The translations under genes were made by a program, and so were the position numbers. From Bacteroidia bacterium (GTDB lineage: Bacteria > Bacteroidota > Bacteroidia > M30B66): 40,925 nucleotides of DNA. The DNA is taken from contig JAIBAI010000025.1 of NCBI GenBank assembly GCA_019695235.1, forward strand, positions 1 to 40,925. The letters run 5' to 3'. The notes under the pieces are model-generated. The model made no database searches. It was not told the DNA's origin and saw nothing but the letters and a program-made list of their open reading frames with translations. This document shows, piece by piece, positions 7,935 through 16,651 of this stretch (positions within the stretch are counted from its first letter, which is position 1; every line of letters begins with the position of its first letter).

Positions 7935-9092
7935 ATGCCTTCGTTTACCCCTTTAGTAAGTTCAAAACTCCCAACCGTGGGCTTGACAATTTTCACACAG
8001 ATGTCGAAATTGGCAACAGAGCATCAGGCAATTAATCTGGCGCAAGGTTTCCCCGGTTTTGATTGCGCTGCCGGGCTAATTTCGCTTGTTGAAAAATACC
8101 TGCGCAAAGGCCTTAATCAGTATGCCCCAATGCAAGGTGTGCTTGCCTTACGTGAAGTAATTGCTGAAAAAACCGAAAGTCTTTACCGCACAGCTTATCA
8201 TCCGGAAACAGAAGTAACCATCACCGCAGGGGCAACACAAGCAATTTTCACAGCAATTACTGCATTGGTAAAACCAGGCGACGAAGTGCTTGTAATTGAA
8301 CCAGCCTATGATTGCTATGTGCCGGCCATTGAACTTGCGGGCGGGAAGGCCGTATTTTTTCAGCTCGATCCGGAAGATTGGACAATCAATTGGGGCAGAC
8401 TACGCGCCTTGGTAAATGACAATACCCGGATGATTCTGTTGAATTCTCCGCATAATCCTACTGGTAGCACCCTGTCGGCAAATGACCTTTTGCAATTAGA
8501 ATTGCTTACAAGGGATACGAATATTGTGATTCTAAGCGATGAAGTTTATGAACACATCACTTTCGACAATCAAATTCACCAAAGTGTAGCACGAAATCCG
8601 CAATTGGCTACACGTTCGATTATTGTTTCTTCGTTCGGGAAAACATTTCACACAACCGGATGGAAATTAGGCTATTGCATCGCCCCTAAAGAATTAATGG
8701 TAGAATTCAGAAAAGTACATCAGTTTCTTGTTTTTTCTGTAAACACGCCTATGCAATACGCTTTTGCTGAATATCTCAGCGATGCCAGTAGTTACAACTA
8801 CCTTTCGTTGTTTTATCAGGAAAAACGTGACTTCTTTAATCATCTTGTTCAAAGTACGCGCTTTAAAGTTAAGCCATCCTCAGGGACCTATTTTCAGTTA
8901 CTTGATTATAGAGAATTGAGTGATGAGAATGATATTGATTTTGCCCGTAAATTAACCATTGAAAATGGTGTAGCTTCTATTCCGGTTTCTGCATTTTATC
9001 GCCATGCACCAGAACAAAAACAGCTTCGATTCTGTTTTGCAAAAGACAACGAAGAACTTGAACGCGCCGTTTTAAAACTTCAGAAATTGTGA
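7935..9092 (+). CDS. Class I/II PLP-dependent aminotransferase (methionine/glutamine-type, YbdL-like)
   Basis: This is a 385-aa fold-type I aminotransferase. Visible features are the substrate-loop start NLAQGFPGFD, AGATQAIFTAI for PLP phosphate binding, NSPHNPTGS, SDEVYEHITF, and the Schiff-base lysine in SSFGKTFHTTGWKLGY (K236). The sequence is closest in my reading to the YbdL/glutamine transaminase K branch, which uses methionine, aromatic amino acids or glutamine with 2-oxo acids. The open frame extends 30 codons upstream, but the promoter box covers that stretch, so the ATG at 7935 is the start and gives the normal family length. The stop overlaps the next gene (GTGA), and that gene encodes an omega-amidase, which supports glutamine as amino donor. 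Confidence 0.9.
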   Translation: MPSFTPLVSSKLPTVGLTIFTQMSKLATEHQAINLAQGFPGFDCAAGLISLVEKYLRKGLNQYAPMQGVLALREVIAEKTESLYRTAYHPETEVTITAGATQAIFTAITALVKPGDEVLVIEPAYDCYVPAIELAGGKAVFFQLDPEDWTINWGRLRALVNDNTRMILLNSPHNPTGSTLSANDLLQLELLTRDTNIVILSDEVYEHITFDNQIHQSVARNPQLATRSIIVSSFGKTFHTTGWKLGYCIAPKELMVEFRKVHQFLVFSVNTPMQYAFAEYLSDASSYNYLSLFYQEKRDFFNHLVQSTRFKVKPSSGTYFQLLDYRELSDENDIDFARKLTIENGVASIPVSAFYRHAPEQKQLRFCFAKDNEELERAVLKLQKL

Positions 9093-9883
9093 CCCCAAAC
9101 CTTTATGTTTCCCTGGTACAGACCCGTTTGTTCTGGGAAGATCCCCAGGCAAATCTTGAGTGGCTGGCTGAAAAATTAGCCCAGCTCCATGGTAATTCTG
9201 ATATTATCATTTTACCTGAAATGTTTAATACAGGCTTTTCTATGAATACCAGTAAAGCTGACACAAAAGATGGAAAATCGCTTCAATGGATGGCAGATAT
9301 GGCGGCAAAGCACAACGCTGTCATCACAGGAAGCCTCATGTTTCGTGAGGGTAATAATTGTTTTAATCGGCTCGTCTGGATGCAACCTGATGGCTTTTTT
9401 GAATGCTACGATAAACGGCACCTGTTTAGCATGGCCGGTGAACATCTTCATTATACAGCAGGCCAGCACCGACTTATTGTAGTTTACAAAGGCTGGAAAA
9501 TTTGCCCCCTTATATGCTTTGATTTACGTTTCCCAATATGGTCACGAAATGCACTCAACAATAGTAGTTGCGATTACGATTTGCTGATTTATGTAGCAAA
9601 CTGGCCTGAGAAGCGCTCATTCGCATGGAAGTCACTGCTGCCAGCGCGTGCAATTGAGAACCAGGCCTATTTGGCAGCAGTAAACCGGATAGGAATGGAT
9701 GGCAACGAAATTAATTATGCTGGCGACTCTGGAATCTTCAACTTCCAGGGAGAAAAAATCAGTCTCACCGAACGCTTTGGCGACAAAGTTGAAACCATTG
9801 CACTTTCAGCAAAAGCATTGAAAGATTTTCGTGAAGCGTTTCCGGTTGCTGCCAGCGCCGATAACTTTCAAATACTTTTATGA
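9089..9883 (+). CDS. Nitrilase-superfamily omega-amidase (YafV-like)
   Basis: This is a 264-aa carbon-nitrogen hydrolase with the complete Glu-Lys-Cys triad: E44 in LPEMFNTGFS, K109 in CYDKRHLF and C143 in LICFDLRFP. The YafV/Nit2 branch hydrolyses 2-oxoglutaramate, the product left after glutamine transamination, to 2-oxoglutarate and ammonia. The start is a GTG whose last two bases belong to the TGA of the aminotransferase (4-nt overlap, GTGA), so translation is probably coupled. The pairing supports one pathway: transaminate a 2-oxo acid with glutamine, then pull the reaction by destroying the oxoglutaramate. This would fit methionine salvage. Family recognition is firm; the substrate is inferred. 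Confidence 0.9.
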   Translation: MTPNLYVSLVQTRLFWEDPQANLEWLAEKLAQLHGNSDIIILPEMFNTGFSMNTSKADTKDGKSLQWMADMAAKHNAVITGSLMFREGNNCFNRLVWMQPDGFFECYDKRHLFSMAGEHLHYTAGQHRLIVVYKGWKICPLICFDLRFPIWSRNALNNSSCDYDLLIYVANWPEKRSFAWKSLLPARAIENQAYLAAVNRIGMDGNEINYAGDSGIFNFQGEKISLTERFGDKVETIALSAKALKDFREAFPVAASADNFQILL

Positions 9884-9884
9884 T

Positions 9885-11282
9885 ATGAAACGCCTTTCCT
9901 GCTTATTCATCCTCGCACTACTCATTCCATTTTATACGATTGGGCAGGTTAAGATTGTTATTGCTGAGCTTCCGGCAAATACCCCAGCAAACGATTCGGT
10001 TTATATTGCAGGTGATTTTAATAACTGGGATCCGGGCAATACAGCCTATCGCATGGTAAAAAATGCACAAGGCAAATTTGAAATCAGCCTGAACCTATCA
10101 GGTAATATTGCGTTCAAATTCACGCGTGGCAGCTGGAATTCAGTTGAAGGCAGCCAAAATGGGGGAGAGATTGCTAACCGAACCGCCAATGTTAAGGCAG
10201 GTGATTCTTTGGCATTAAAGGTACTTTCGTGGAAAGACCTCAACAGTCAACCAGGAACGGCACTGCCAACGGTAAAGCTGTTGGATGATGATTTCTTCAT
10301 GCCACAATTAAACACCAACCGAAGAATTTGGATTTGCCTGCCCCCGGATTACGAAACCAATACCTCAAAATACTACCCTGTACTTTATATGCAGGATGGG
10401 CAAAATTTATTTGATGTCCGCTACGGTTTTGGTGGCAATGAATGGAAAGTTGATGAAACGCTTAAAAAACTATTTGACCAGGGCGACCCGGGAGTGATTG
10501 TTGTGGGCATTGATAATGGCGGTGTTGATCGTATAAAGGAATATACACCCTGGGTCAATCAAACTTATGAAAGCGGGCAGGGGAGTGCCTATGCAGCGTT
10601 TCTCTCTGCAACCTTAAAGCCCTATATTGACCAACATTACCGAACCCTTACCACACCACAAAACAACGCCTTGATGGGCAGTTCTTTAGGGGGGCTCATC
10701 TCACTTTATACCATGTTAGAATACCCGGATGTATTTGGGAAGGCAGGTGTCTTATCACCGGCATTCTGGATTAATAAGCCCGAATTGTTTTCATGGCAGG
10801 GTCTTGAAAATGCGCCAGGTAAATGGGTATATCTTATTGCCGGAAGCAATGAATCGTCAACAATGGTTTCAGATATGCAGCAGATGCGCGACTTGCTTTT
10901 GAGCAAACAGGTGGGTGATGTGTATTACCAGGTAGTACCCGGTGGCAACCATAATGAGCAATTTTGGGCAAGTGTATTTGGACAGGCCTATACATGGCTT
11001 TTTCGCGACCATGAGCCTGTGGCAATCAATCCGACACAGGTGGAACCTCAAACGGTATTAGTTTTTCCTTGTTCACTGAGTGCCGCACACCTTATTTATA
11101 GGCAAGAAAATGAACACCTTGCGTTAAAATTCACCGACATAACAGGCAAATCAGTCCTTACAAAAAAGCTTTTGCCCGGTACAAACCGGCTCGATTTAAA
11201 CCTTCCTGCCGGAATATACCTTTTGAGTGTAACCGGCGATAAGGGCACAAAAATTACCCGTAAGATTTTCTGTAATCCTTAA
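9885..11282 (+). CDS. Secreted esterase-D type alpha/beta hydrolase with N-terminal CBM48-like domain
   Basis: The protein has 465 aa from the ATG at 9885, one nucleotide after the preceding stop; the longer frame would remove the signal peptide from the N-terminus. A signal peptide ([20 protein letters not shown], then Q) is followed by an AMPK-glycogen-binding/CBM48-like domain ([14 protein letters not shown]). The hydrolase domain belongs to the Fes/IroE-like putative esterase family. Its nucleophile is in [10 protein letters not shown] (S267), its histidine is in GGNHNEQFW (H356), and [10 protein letters not shown] lies near the oxyanion region. The C-terminus (about 380-465) resembles a T9SS sorting domain, with VFPCSL in place of [17 protein letters not shown] and [10 protein letters not shown]. 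The substrate (siderophore, acylated sugar or other ester) is unknown. The gene ends in a 4-bp overlap with the convergent accC. Confidence 0.85.
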   Translation: MKRLSCLFILALLIPFYTIGQVKIVIAELPANTPANDSVYIAGDFNNWDPGNTAYRMVKNAQGKFEISLNLSGNIAFKFTRGSWNSVEGSQNGGEIANRTANVKAGDSLALKVLSWKDLNSQPGTALPTVKLLDDDFFMPQLNTNRRIWICLPPDYETNTSKYYPVLYMQDGQNLFDVRYGFGGNEWKVDETLKKLFDQGDPGVIVVGIDNGGVDRIKEYTPWVNQTYESGQGSAYAAFLSATLKPYIDQHYRTLTTPQNNALMGSSLGGLISLYTMLEYPDVFGKAGVLSPAFWINKPELFSWQGLENAPGKWVYLIAGSNESSTMVSDMQQMRDLLLSKQVGDVYYQVVPGGNHNEQFWASVFGQAYTWLFRDHEPVAINPTQVEPQTVLVFPCSLSAAHLIYRQENEHLALKFTDITGKSVLTKKLLPGTNRLDLNLPAGIYLLSVTGDKGTKITRKIFCNP

Positions 11283-12625
11283 TCGGCCTTACCGTAATCG
11301 AAAGTCTCAAGAAACTTCGTGGTGTAATTTCCCTCTAAAAACGAAGGGTCTTCCATCAATTTCCGGTGGAACGGAATGGTGGTTTTAATACCATCAATAA
11401 CAAACTCACGCAAGGCACGACGCATCTTGGCTATAGCCTCCTCACGGGTCTGGGCAATGGTAATCAGCTTGGCTATCATCGAATCATAATTCGGAGGGAT
11501 GGTGTAGCCTTGATACGCATGGGTATCTAAGCGTATTCCATGCCCACCCGGTGCATGAAAGGTAGTGATTTTGCCGGGTGATGGTCTGAAGTTGCTGTAT
11601 ATATCTTCAGCATTGATACGGCATTCAATAGCGTGCATCTGGGGGTAATAGTTTTTACCGGAGATAGGTATCCCGGCTGCAACTTTTATCTGCTCTCTGA
11701 TCAGGTCATAGTCAATAACCTCCTCAGTGATGGGATGTTCAACCTGAATTCGGGTATTCATCTCCATAAAATAAAAATTCCGGTGCTTATCTACCAGAAA
11801 CTCGATTGTTCCTACACCCTCATAATTTACTGCTTCAGCAGCTTTCACCGCTGCATCACCCATCATATCGCGCAGTTCCTGTGTCATAAAAGGTGAAGGT
11901 GTTTCCTCAACCAGTTTTTGATGACGGCGTTGAATCGAACAATCACGCTCACTCAAATGCACCACCTTGCCAAATTGATCTCCAATTATCTGAATTTCAA
12001 TGTGCCTTGGCTCTTCAATATACTTTTCCATGTACATGCCATCGTTGCCGAAAGCAGCAGCTGCTTCCTGGCGTGCCGACTCCCATGCATGTTGCATTTC
12101 ATCTTCCTTCCAGATAATACGCATGCCCTTGCCACCACCTCCGGCAGTAGCCTTAATTATTACAGGGTACTTTATCTTTTTTGCAATCTTTTTAGCGTCT
12201 TCTATGCTGCCAAGTAAACCTTCAGAGCCTGGAATGGTAGGAACACCGGCTAATTTCATGGTTTCTTTCGCCATAGATTTATCGCCCATCTTCTCAATTT
12301 GCTCCGATGTAGCCCCGATAAATTTAATGTCGTGGTCTTTACAGATTTTCGAAAATTTGGCATTCTCTGAAAGAAAACCATAACCCGGATGGATTGCATC
12401 CGCATTTGTAATTTCTGCTGCCGAAATAATATTGGCAATATTCAGATAGGAGTCTTTGCTTGTCGGAGGACCAATGCAAACAGCTTCATCGGCAAAACGC
12501 ACATGTAAGCTTTCTTTATCGGCAGTTGAGTAAACAGCTACTGTTTTGATGCCCATTTCATTAGCTGTTCGAATGATACGAAGGGCAATTTCACCGCGAT
12601 TGGCGATTAAAATCTTTTTAAACAC
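11279..12625 (-). CDS. accC: Acetyl-CoA carboxylase, biotin carboxylase subunit
   Basis: AccC uses ATP and bicarbonate to carboxylate the biotin on AccB, the first committed step of fatty-acid synthesis. The 448-aa protein is complete. It has the N-terminal [20 protein letters not shown], the ATP-grasp glycine loop [11 protein letters not shown], the [16 protein letters not shown] block, and [16 protein letters not shown] with the conserved glutamate, asparagine and arginine. The start is GTG at 12625, 21 nt after accB. The stop codon overlaps that of the convergent esterase gene through the palindrome TTAA. It is the last gene of the fatty-acid operon. Confidence 0.98.
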   Translation of the reverse strand: MFKKILIANRGEIALRIIRTANEMGIKTVAVYSTADKESLHVRFADEAVCIGPPTSKDSYLNIANIISAAEITNADAIHPGYGFLSENAKFSKICKDHDIKFIGATSEQIEKMGDKSMAKETMKLAGVPTIPGSEGLLGSIEDAKKIAKKIKYPVIIKATAGGGGKGMRIIWKEDEMQHAWESARQEAAAAFGNDGMYMEKYIEEPRHIEIQIIGDQFGKVVHLSERDCSIQRRHQKLVEETPSPFMTQELRDMMGDAAVKAAEAVNYEGVGTIEFLVDKHRNFYFMEMNTRIQVEHPITEEVIDYDLIREQIKVAAGIPISGKNYYPQMHAIECRINAEDIYSNFRPSPGKITTFHAPGGHGIRLDTHAYQGYTIPPNYDSMIAKLITIAQTREEAIAKMRRALREFVIDGIKTTIPFHRKLMEDPSFLEGNYTTKFLETFDYGKAD

Positions 12626-12646
12626 GTCAGTTCCGATTTAAGTTTT

Positions 12647-13141
12647 TCAGGCTGGCTCAACCACAAAGAGAGGCTGGTCATACTCTACCGGGCTTGCATC
12701 ATCTACCAATACTTTTACAATGCGACCCTTTACATCACTCTCAATCTCATTGAATAACTTCATGGCTTCAATGATACAAATCACCTTGCCGGCTGAAACT
12801 TCATCACCAACATTAATGAAGGGTGGTTTGTCAGGCCCCGCTGAACGGTAGAAGGTACCAATCATTGGCGATTTGATGATTGTCTGATTGGGATTTGCTT
12901 CTGGTTTGGCAGCCACCGGTGCAGCTGCCACTGGCGCAGGTGCAGCTACAGGAGCCACTGGTGCTGGTGCATGCGCAACCTGCTGCTCGGCCGGAACCTG
13001 ATAAATAATGGTTTCCTTGGCTTTGCTTGCAGGATTTTCAGTCTTTACAGTGAGTTTAAATTCATCTGTCTCTAACGAAACTTCGCAAACGCCAGATTTC
13101 GCAACAAATTTAATGAGGTCTTGAATTTCACGAATGTCCAT
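12647..13141 (-). CDS. accB: Acetyl-CoA carboxylase, biotin carboxyl carrier protein
   Basis: AccB carries the biotin between the carboxylase and the transferase. The 164-aa protein starts with a helical N-terminal segment (MDIREIQDLIKFVAKSG). A mobile alanine/proline-rich linker (about 55-85) follows, and then the biotinyl domain with KSPMIGTFYRS, the FINVGDEV turn and the biotinylation site EAMKLFNE (K128). It lies between fabH (37 nt) and accC (21 nt) in the same transcription unit. Confidence 0.98.
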   Translation of the reverse strand: MDIREIQDLIKFVAKSGVCEVSLETDEFKLTVKTENPASKAKETIIYQVPAEQQVAHAPAPVAPVAAPAPVAAAPVAAKPEANPNQTIIKSPMIGTFYRSAGPDKPPFINVGDEVSAGKVICIIEAMKLFNEIESDVKGRIVKVLVDDASPVEYDQPLFVVEPA

Positions 13142-13178
13142 AATTTTTTGGGTTTAATTTAACCAATCGTTTGAAGTA

Positions 13179-14174
13179 TTAGCTGTTATAGGCCCATTTT
13201 ACCCAGATGGCACCCCAGGTAAAACCACCACCAAAAGCAGCCAATACAATATTATCTCCTTTTTTTAATTGCTTCTCCCATTCGTACAAACACAATGGAA
13301 TCGTTCCGTTGGTTGTATTGCCATACCGTTGAATGTTGAGCATTACTTTCTCGCTTCCAATGCCCATGCGCGAAGCAGTGGCATCAATAATACGCTTGTT
13401 GGCCTGGTGTGGAACCAGCCACTTGATATCCTCAGCACTTAACTGATTGCGCTCCATGATCAATGCTGCTGCATCAGCCATGTTTTTTACTGCAAATTTA
13501 AATACGGGCTGACCATCCTGAAATACAAAATGCTCCCGCGCATCAACCGTGGCATGGCTGGGGGGCTTTACCGAACCTCCTGCCTTTTGATGAAGATACT
13601 GCCTGCCTGAACCATCCGAAAACATAACAGCATCTTGAATACCTACACCTTCTGTACTGGGCTCAAGCAATACTGCTCCGCCACCGTCACCAAAGATGAT
13701 ACAGGTACTGCGGTCAGTATAATCAATGATTGACGACATCTTATCTGCCCCCACCACAATTACTTTTTTGTAAGTACCCGACTCGATGAATTTTGAAGCC
13801 GTGGTCAGGCCATAGATAAACCCACTACAGGCAGCCTGCAAATCAAAGCCCCAGGCCTTTGTTAAGCCGGCTTTGTCGCATAAGATATTTGCAGAGGCCG
13901 GAAAAATAAGGTCAGCTGTAACGGTACAAAATATCAATAACTCAATCTCCTCCGCACGGGTTCCGGTCTTTTTAAGCAATCCTTGTACCGCCGGGAGGGC
14001 AATGTCAGTAACCCCTAAGCCTTCTCCTTTTAAAATCCGTCGCTCTTTGATTCCTGTACGTGAAACAATCCATTCATCAGTCGTGTCAACCATTTTCTCT
14101 AATTCCTGGTTGGTGAGCCGGTACTCAGGAACGTATGCCTCCACACCGGTGATTGCTGCTTGGATTTTACTCAT
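13179..14174 (-). CDS. fabH: 3-oxoacyl-ACP synthase III (KAS III)
   Basis: FabH condenses acetyl-CoA (or a branched acyl-CoA) with malonyl-ACP to start fatty-acid synthesis. The protein has 331 aa and the full catalytic triad: C116 in LQAACSGF, H256 in VPHQANKRI and N286 in RYGNTTNGT. The glycine-rich AFGGGFTWGA near the C-terminus is typical. Its ATG overlaps the 3' end of plsX by 8 nt, so the two are probably translationally coupled. In branched-chain-lipid Bacteroidota this enzyme usually accepts branched starters; the sequence alone does not decide the primer here. Confidence 0.98.
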   Translation of the reverse strand: MSKIQAAITGVEAYVPEYRLTNQELEKMVDTTDEWIVSRTGIKERRILKGEGLGVTDIALPAVQGLLKKTGTRAEEIELLIFCTVTADLIFPASANILCDKAGLTKAWGFDLQAACSGFIYGLTTASKFIESGTYKKVIVVGADKMSSIIDYTDRSTCIIFGDGGGAVLLEPSTEGVGIQDAVMFSDGSGRQYLHQKAGGSVKPPSHATVDAREHFVFQDGQPVFKFAVKNMADAAALIMERNQLSAEDIKWLVPHQANKRIIDATASRMGIGSEKVMLNIQRYGNTTNGTIPLCLYEWEKQLKKGDNIVLAAFGGGFTWGAIWVKWAYNS

Positions 14175-15111
14175 GATGTAATACTGCTTTTATCTTGTCA
14201 TTTAAGCCTGCATTTTCAATTTCATAGGCAAGTACCAGCATATTTGCAATTGCACGGCTGCTACTAATACCATGACCTACTATAACGGTAGCATTGATGC
14301 CCAAAATTGGGGTGCCTCCGTAATTCTCATAGTTGAAACGGTCGAGAAAAGGATCCCGTAATTCCCGCTCCTTGAAAAGACCGAAATAGCTTTCAGCCAT
14401 TTTCAAAATTACATTTCCGGTAAAACCATCACAAACCATTACATCTGCTTTGTCGTTAAACAAATCACGCCCTTCGATATTACCGATGAAATGATAATCG
14501 TCAGCATCTTTCATTAACTGAAAGGCAGCTTGAGCAACAGCATTCCCTTTTTCTGACTCTTCACCAATGTTTATTAAACCTACTTTGGGGGTATCTATGC
14601 CCAGTACACGTTCAGCATACATCGAACCTAAAAATGCAAACTGGCTTAAAGTTTCCGGCTTGCAATCAACATTCGAGCCTACGTCAAGCAAAATACCGTA
14701 ACCGCCACTTACTTTGGGCATTAACGACATGATGCAGGGGCGTTGAACTCCTTCAATTGGTTTTACACTCAATACAGCGCCAACCAACATAGCACCGGTA
14801 TTTCCGGCACTACAAAAGGCCTGAATCTTTTGCTCTTTTAACAATTGAAAACCAAGCGAGATACTTGAACCCGGTTTTTGAGTAAAAGCTTTGGTTGGGT
14901 TTTCACCCATCTCAATGACCTCCTGGGCATCAATGATTAAAAAACGATTTACAGGCACATTGGCCAATGCTAAATGCTCCCTAATCAGCGTTTCAGGCCC
15001 GATAAGGGCAATCTGAACCTGTTCAGGCAACATTTCTGAAGCTAAAATAGCTCCCTGTAGGGTAGCCCGGGGCGCAAAGTCCCCACCCATGACGTCTAAT
15101 CCGACTATCAT
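14167..15111 (-). CDS. plsX: Phosphate acyltransferase PlsX
   Basis: PlsX converts acyl-ACP to acyl-phosphate for membrane phospholipid synthesis, acting peripherally at the membrane. I read 314 aa from the ATG at 15111, just before IVGLDVMGGDFAPRATLQG, the conserved N-terminus; an upstream TTG would add nine residues without support. Other landmarks are PTKAFTQKPGSSI, CSAGNTGAML, LLDVGSNVDCK, the MVCDGFTGNVILK motif and GHGISSSRA. It follows rpmF by 37 nt and overlaps fabH by 8 nt. Confidence 0.97.
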   Translation of the reverse strand: MIVGLDVMGGDFAPRATLQGAILASEMLPEQVQIALIGPETLIREHLALANVPVNRFLIIDAQEVIEMGENPTKAFTQKPGSSISLGFQLLKEQKIQAFCSAGNTGAMLVGAVLSVKPIEGVQRPCIMSLMPKVSGGYGILLDVGSNVDCKPETLSQFAFLGSMYAERVLGIDTPKVGLINIGEESEKGNAVAQAAFQLMKDADDYHFIGNIEGRDLFNDKADVMVCDGFTGNVILKMAESYFGLFKERELRDPFLDRFNYENYGGTPILGINATVIVGHGISSSRAIANMLVLAYEIENAGLNDKIKAVLHHE

Positions 15112-15148
15112 TCTTGCGCTTGATTCCAGCAAAAACAATTACCGGAAA

Positions 15149-15340
15149 TCAGGCTGTAGCTTTCGCAGGAACAACCAGTTTGCCTTTGTAATACAAATCA
15201 CCGTCAACAAAATATGCACGGTGAAATAGATGTACTGTACCTGTAGTTTGGCATTTTGCCAATGTAGGTAATTCAGCTTTGTAATGCGTTCTGCGCTTAT
15301 CCCTTCTGGTTTTGGAAATTCTTCGTTTAGGATGTGCCAT
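15149..15340 (-). CDS. rpmF: 50S ribosomal protein L32 (bL32)
   Basis: This is a complete 63-aa L32, identified by [19 protein letters not shown] and the [12 protein letters not shown] segment. Only one cysteine (in AKCQTTG) is present, so it is not the four-cysteine zinc form. It sits between the yceD-like gene (33 nt) and plsX (37 nt), the classic yceD-rpmF-plsX-fabH order found across bacteria. Confidence 0.98.
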   Translation of the reverse strand: MAHPKRRISKTRRDKRRTHYKAELPTLAKCQTTGTVHLFHRAYFVDGDLYYKGKLVVPAKATA

Positions 15341-15373
15341 GGTTTCAGTGTTTTATTTTGTTTCTTTAAATGC

Positions 15374-15898
15374 TTATAGGTTCTTTAGGGCATCCCAGCG
15401 TGGATCACTCCCCTCTGAGGTGCTGTCGCCCTGGTGATTGTTCAGCCTTGCCAAGGTTTGCTGGTCACACAATGCCTGGTTGCCTGAAATCTCACAAGGA
15501 ACGATGTGAAAGGGCAGGGAAGTGGCAATATACTCATATAAATGATGAGAAATATTGAACTGGTACTCTGACCTGCTGATGTATATTATGTCCGGATCGG
15601 CATCTTCGATAGGATTTTCTGCAAAACGAAGAATCAACCTCGGTTGGATATCCAATGGATACTGCCAGTTAATTGCACAACGATCACAAGCTACCTCAAC
15701 AGTACCTGAGATGTTGAACTGGAAATTCATGAACTGGGTGGTTTTTTCAAGCTCCAGACCAATTTGAAGCTGACCATTTTCAATCATAGTGCCTTCAATG
15801 GCAGCGAAAAACTGCTCATCCGCTTGAAAATCAAACGCATGTTTCCCCACGGAAAGCCCGGAAAACTGAATGATATACTGGTCAAGTGCTTTAGTCAC
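15374..15898 (-). CDS. YceD family (DUF177) rRNA-accumulation protein
   Basis: This 174-aa protein belongs to the YceD/DUF177 family, which supports 23S rRNA accumulation in bacteria and plants. The family hallmark is the CDRC pair in VEVACDRCAINWQYPLDI; a second cysteine pair occurs in VPCEISGNQALC. It is followed by rpmF, the partner seen in most genomes, and this gene order strengthens the call. The start is a GTG at 15898; a promoter box lies 19 nt upstream, between this gene and the nifU-like gene, so the lipid operon can be transcribed on its own. Confidence 0.9.
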   Translation of the reverse strand: MTKALDQYIIQFSGLSVGKHAFDFQADEQFFAAIEGTMIENGQLQIGLELEKTTQFMNFQFNISGTVEVACDRCAINWQYPLDIQPRLILRFAENPIEDADPDIIYISRSEYQFNISHHLYEYIATSLPFHIVPCEISGNQALCDQQTLARLNNHQGDSTSEGSDPRWDALKNL

Positions 15899-15917
15899 AG
15901 GAACTAAAAAAGGAGGG

Positions 15918-15925
15918 CAAAGATA
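15918..15925 (-). promoter_or_regulatory. -7 promoter element of the yceD-rpmF-plsX-fabH-accB-accC operon
   Basis: TATCTTTG is an exact TAnnTTTG match in the 40-bp gap after the nifU-like gene. It ends 19 nt before the GTG start at 15898. No clear -33 TTTG is present. Confidence 0.6.
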
Positions 15926-15938
15926 TAAAAAAATATAA

Positions 15939-16532
15939 TCAGACCTCTTCTGCTACTACCTCACGTACACCAGGTACCATCCGAACCAATAGATTCTCTA
16001 TACCCGCCTTGAGTGTTACTGTTGCAGAAGGACAACCAGAGCAGGAGCCTTTCAATGATACAGTTACCACACCTTCATCAAACGACCTGAAAAGGATGGC
16101 GCCGCCGTCTTGCTCAACGGCTGGCTTAACATATTGATCAAGCACATCCTGAATTGATTCCTCTATACTTCCGGGTAAAATTGTTGCCTGCGGCAGTGTT
16201 GATTGGGTAAGTGGTTCAATTTCAGGATAGGTTTCAATCACAGGAAGGTTGTTGCTTAAGTAATCCTGCAAAAACTCTCTGATGGCCTGGGTTAGTTTTG
16301 ACCAGTCAGCAACATCAGTTTTGGTAATTGTAACGAAGTTATTGAAGAAATAGAGTGATTTTACGTAGTTGCCTTTGAACAATTCAAGTGCCAGCGGCGA
16401 ACCAGTGGCTGCGGCTGCATTGAGATACTCAACAGGGGTGTCAGCATGAATTATCAGACGGTTGGCAACAAATTTCATCGAAGCTGGGTTGGGCGTAGCC
16501 TCTGCATATACTATCACTTTGGGGGTACTCAT
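15939..16532 (-). CDS. NifU-like Fe-S cluster scaffold protein (Nfu type)
   Basis: This is a 197-aa Nfu-type protein that carries and delivers iron-sulfur clusters. The N-terminal Nfu domain is recognised by EATPNPASMKFVANRLI (about 9-25). The C-terminal NifU domain has the cluster-binding pair SCSGCPSATVTLK (C164, C167). The frame is open 18 codons further upstream, but that stretch contains the promoter box TAATTTTG, so the ATG at 16532 (MSTPKVIVYAE) is the start. It is divergent from the DoxX-like gene and 40 bp upstream of the yceD-like operon. Confidence 0.93.
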   Translation of the reverse strand: MSTPKVIVYAEATPNPASMKFVANRLIIHADTPVEYLNAAAATGSPLALELFKGNYVKSLYFFNNFVTITKTDVADWSKLTQAIREFLQDYLSNNLPVIETYPEIEPLTQSTLPQATILPGSIEESIQDVLDQYVKPAVEQDGGAILFRSFDEGVVTVSLKGSCSGCPSATVTLKAGIENLLVRMVPGVREVVAEEV

Positions 16533-16544
16533 TGTTTTTTTTTG

Positions 16545-16552
16545 CAAAATTA
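16545..16552 (-). promoter_or_regulatory. -7 promoter element of the nifU-like gene
   Basis: TAATTTTG matches TAnnTTTG exactly and ends 12 nt before the ATG at 16532. It supports the shorter start and leaves a short A-rich leader. Confidence 0.58.
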
Positions 16553-16602
16553 AGATAAAATGACTGATGAGTTTGATTTTTGTCATACTCTGACTAATCT
16601 CC

Positions 16603-16633
16603 TTTGCAAATTGAGGAAATCAAAGTAGGTTTG
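16603..16633 (+). promoter_or_regulatory. Complete Bacteroidota-type promoter (-33/-7) of the DoxX-like operon
   Basis: TTTG at 16603-16606 and TAGGTTTG at 16626-16633 are separated by 19 bp, matching the published two-part consensus of Bacteroidota primary sigma promoters. The ATG at 16652 follows 18 nt later. This is the best promoter match in the window and rules out a TTG start at 16604. Confidence 0.75.
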
Positions 16634-16651
16634 CAGAACATTCGAAAAAAT

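Noticed and set aside
11633-12383. Several overlapping plus-strand frames across accC
   Set aside because: Antisense shadows of a highly conserved biotin carboxylase.
15370-15558. 62-aa plus-strand frame opposite the yceD-like gene
   Set aside because: Shadow of the yceD-like coding sequence; the opposite strand has the conserved CDRC motif and gene order.
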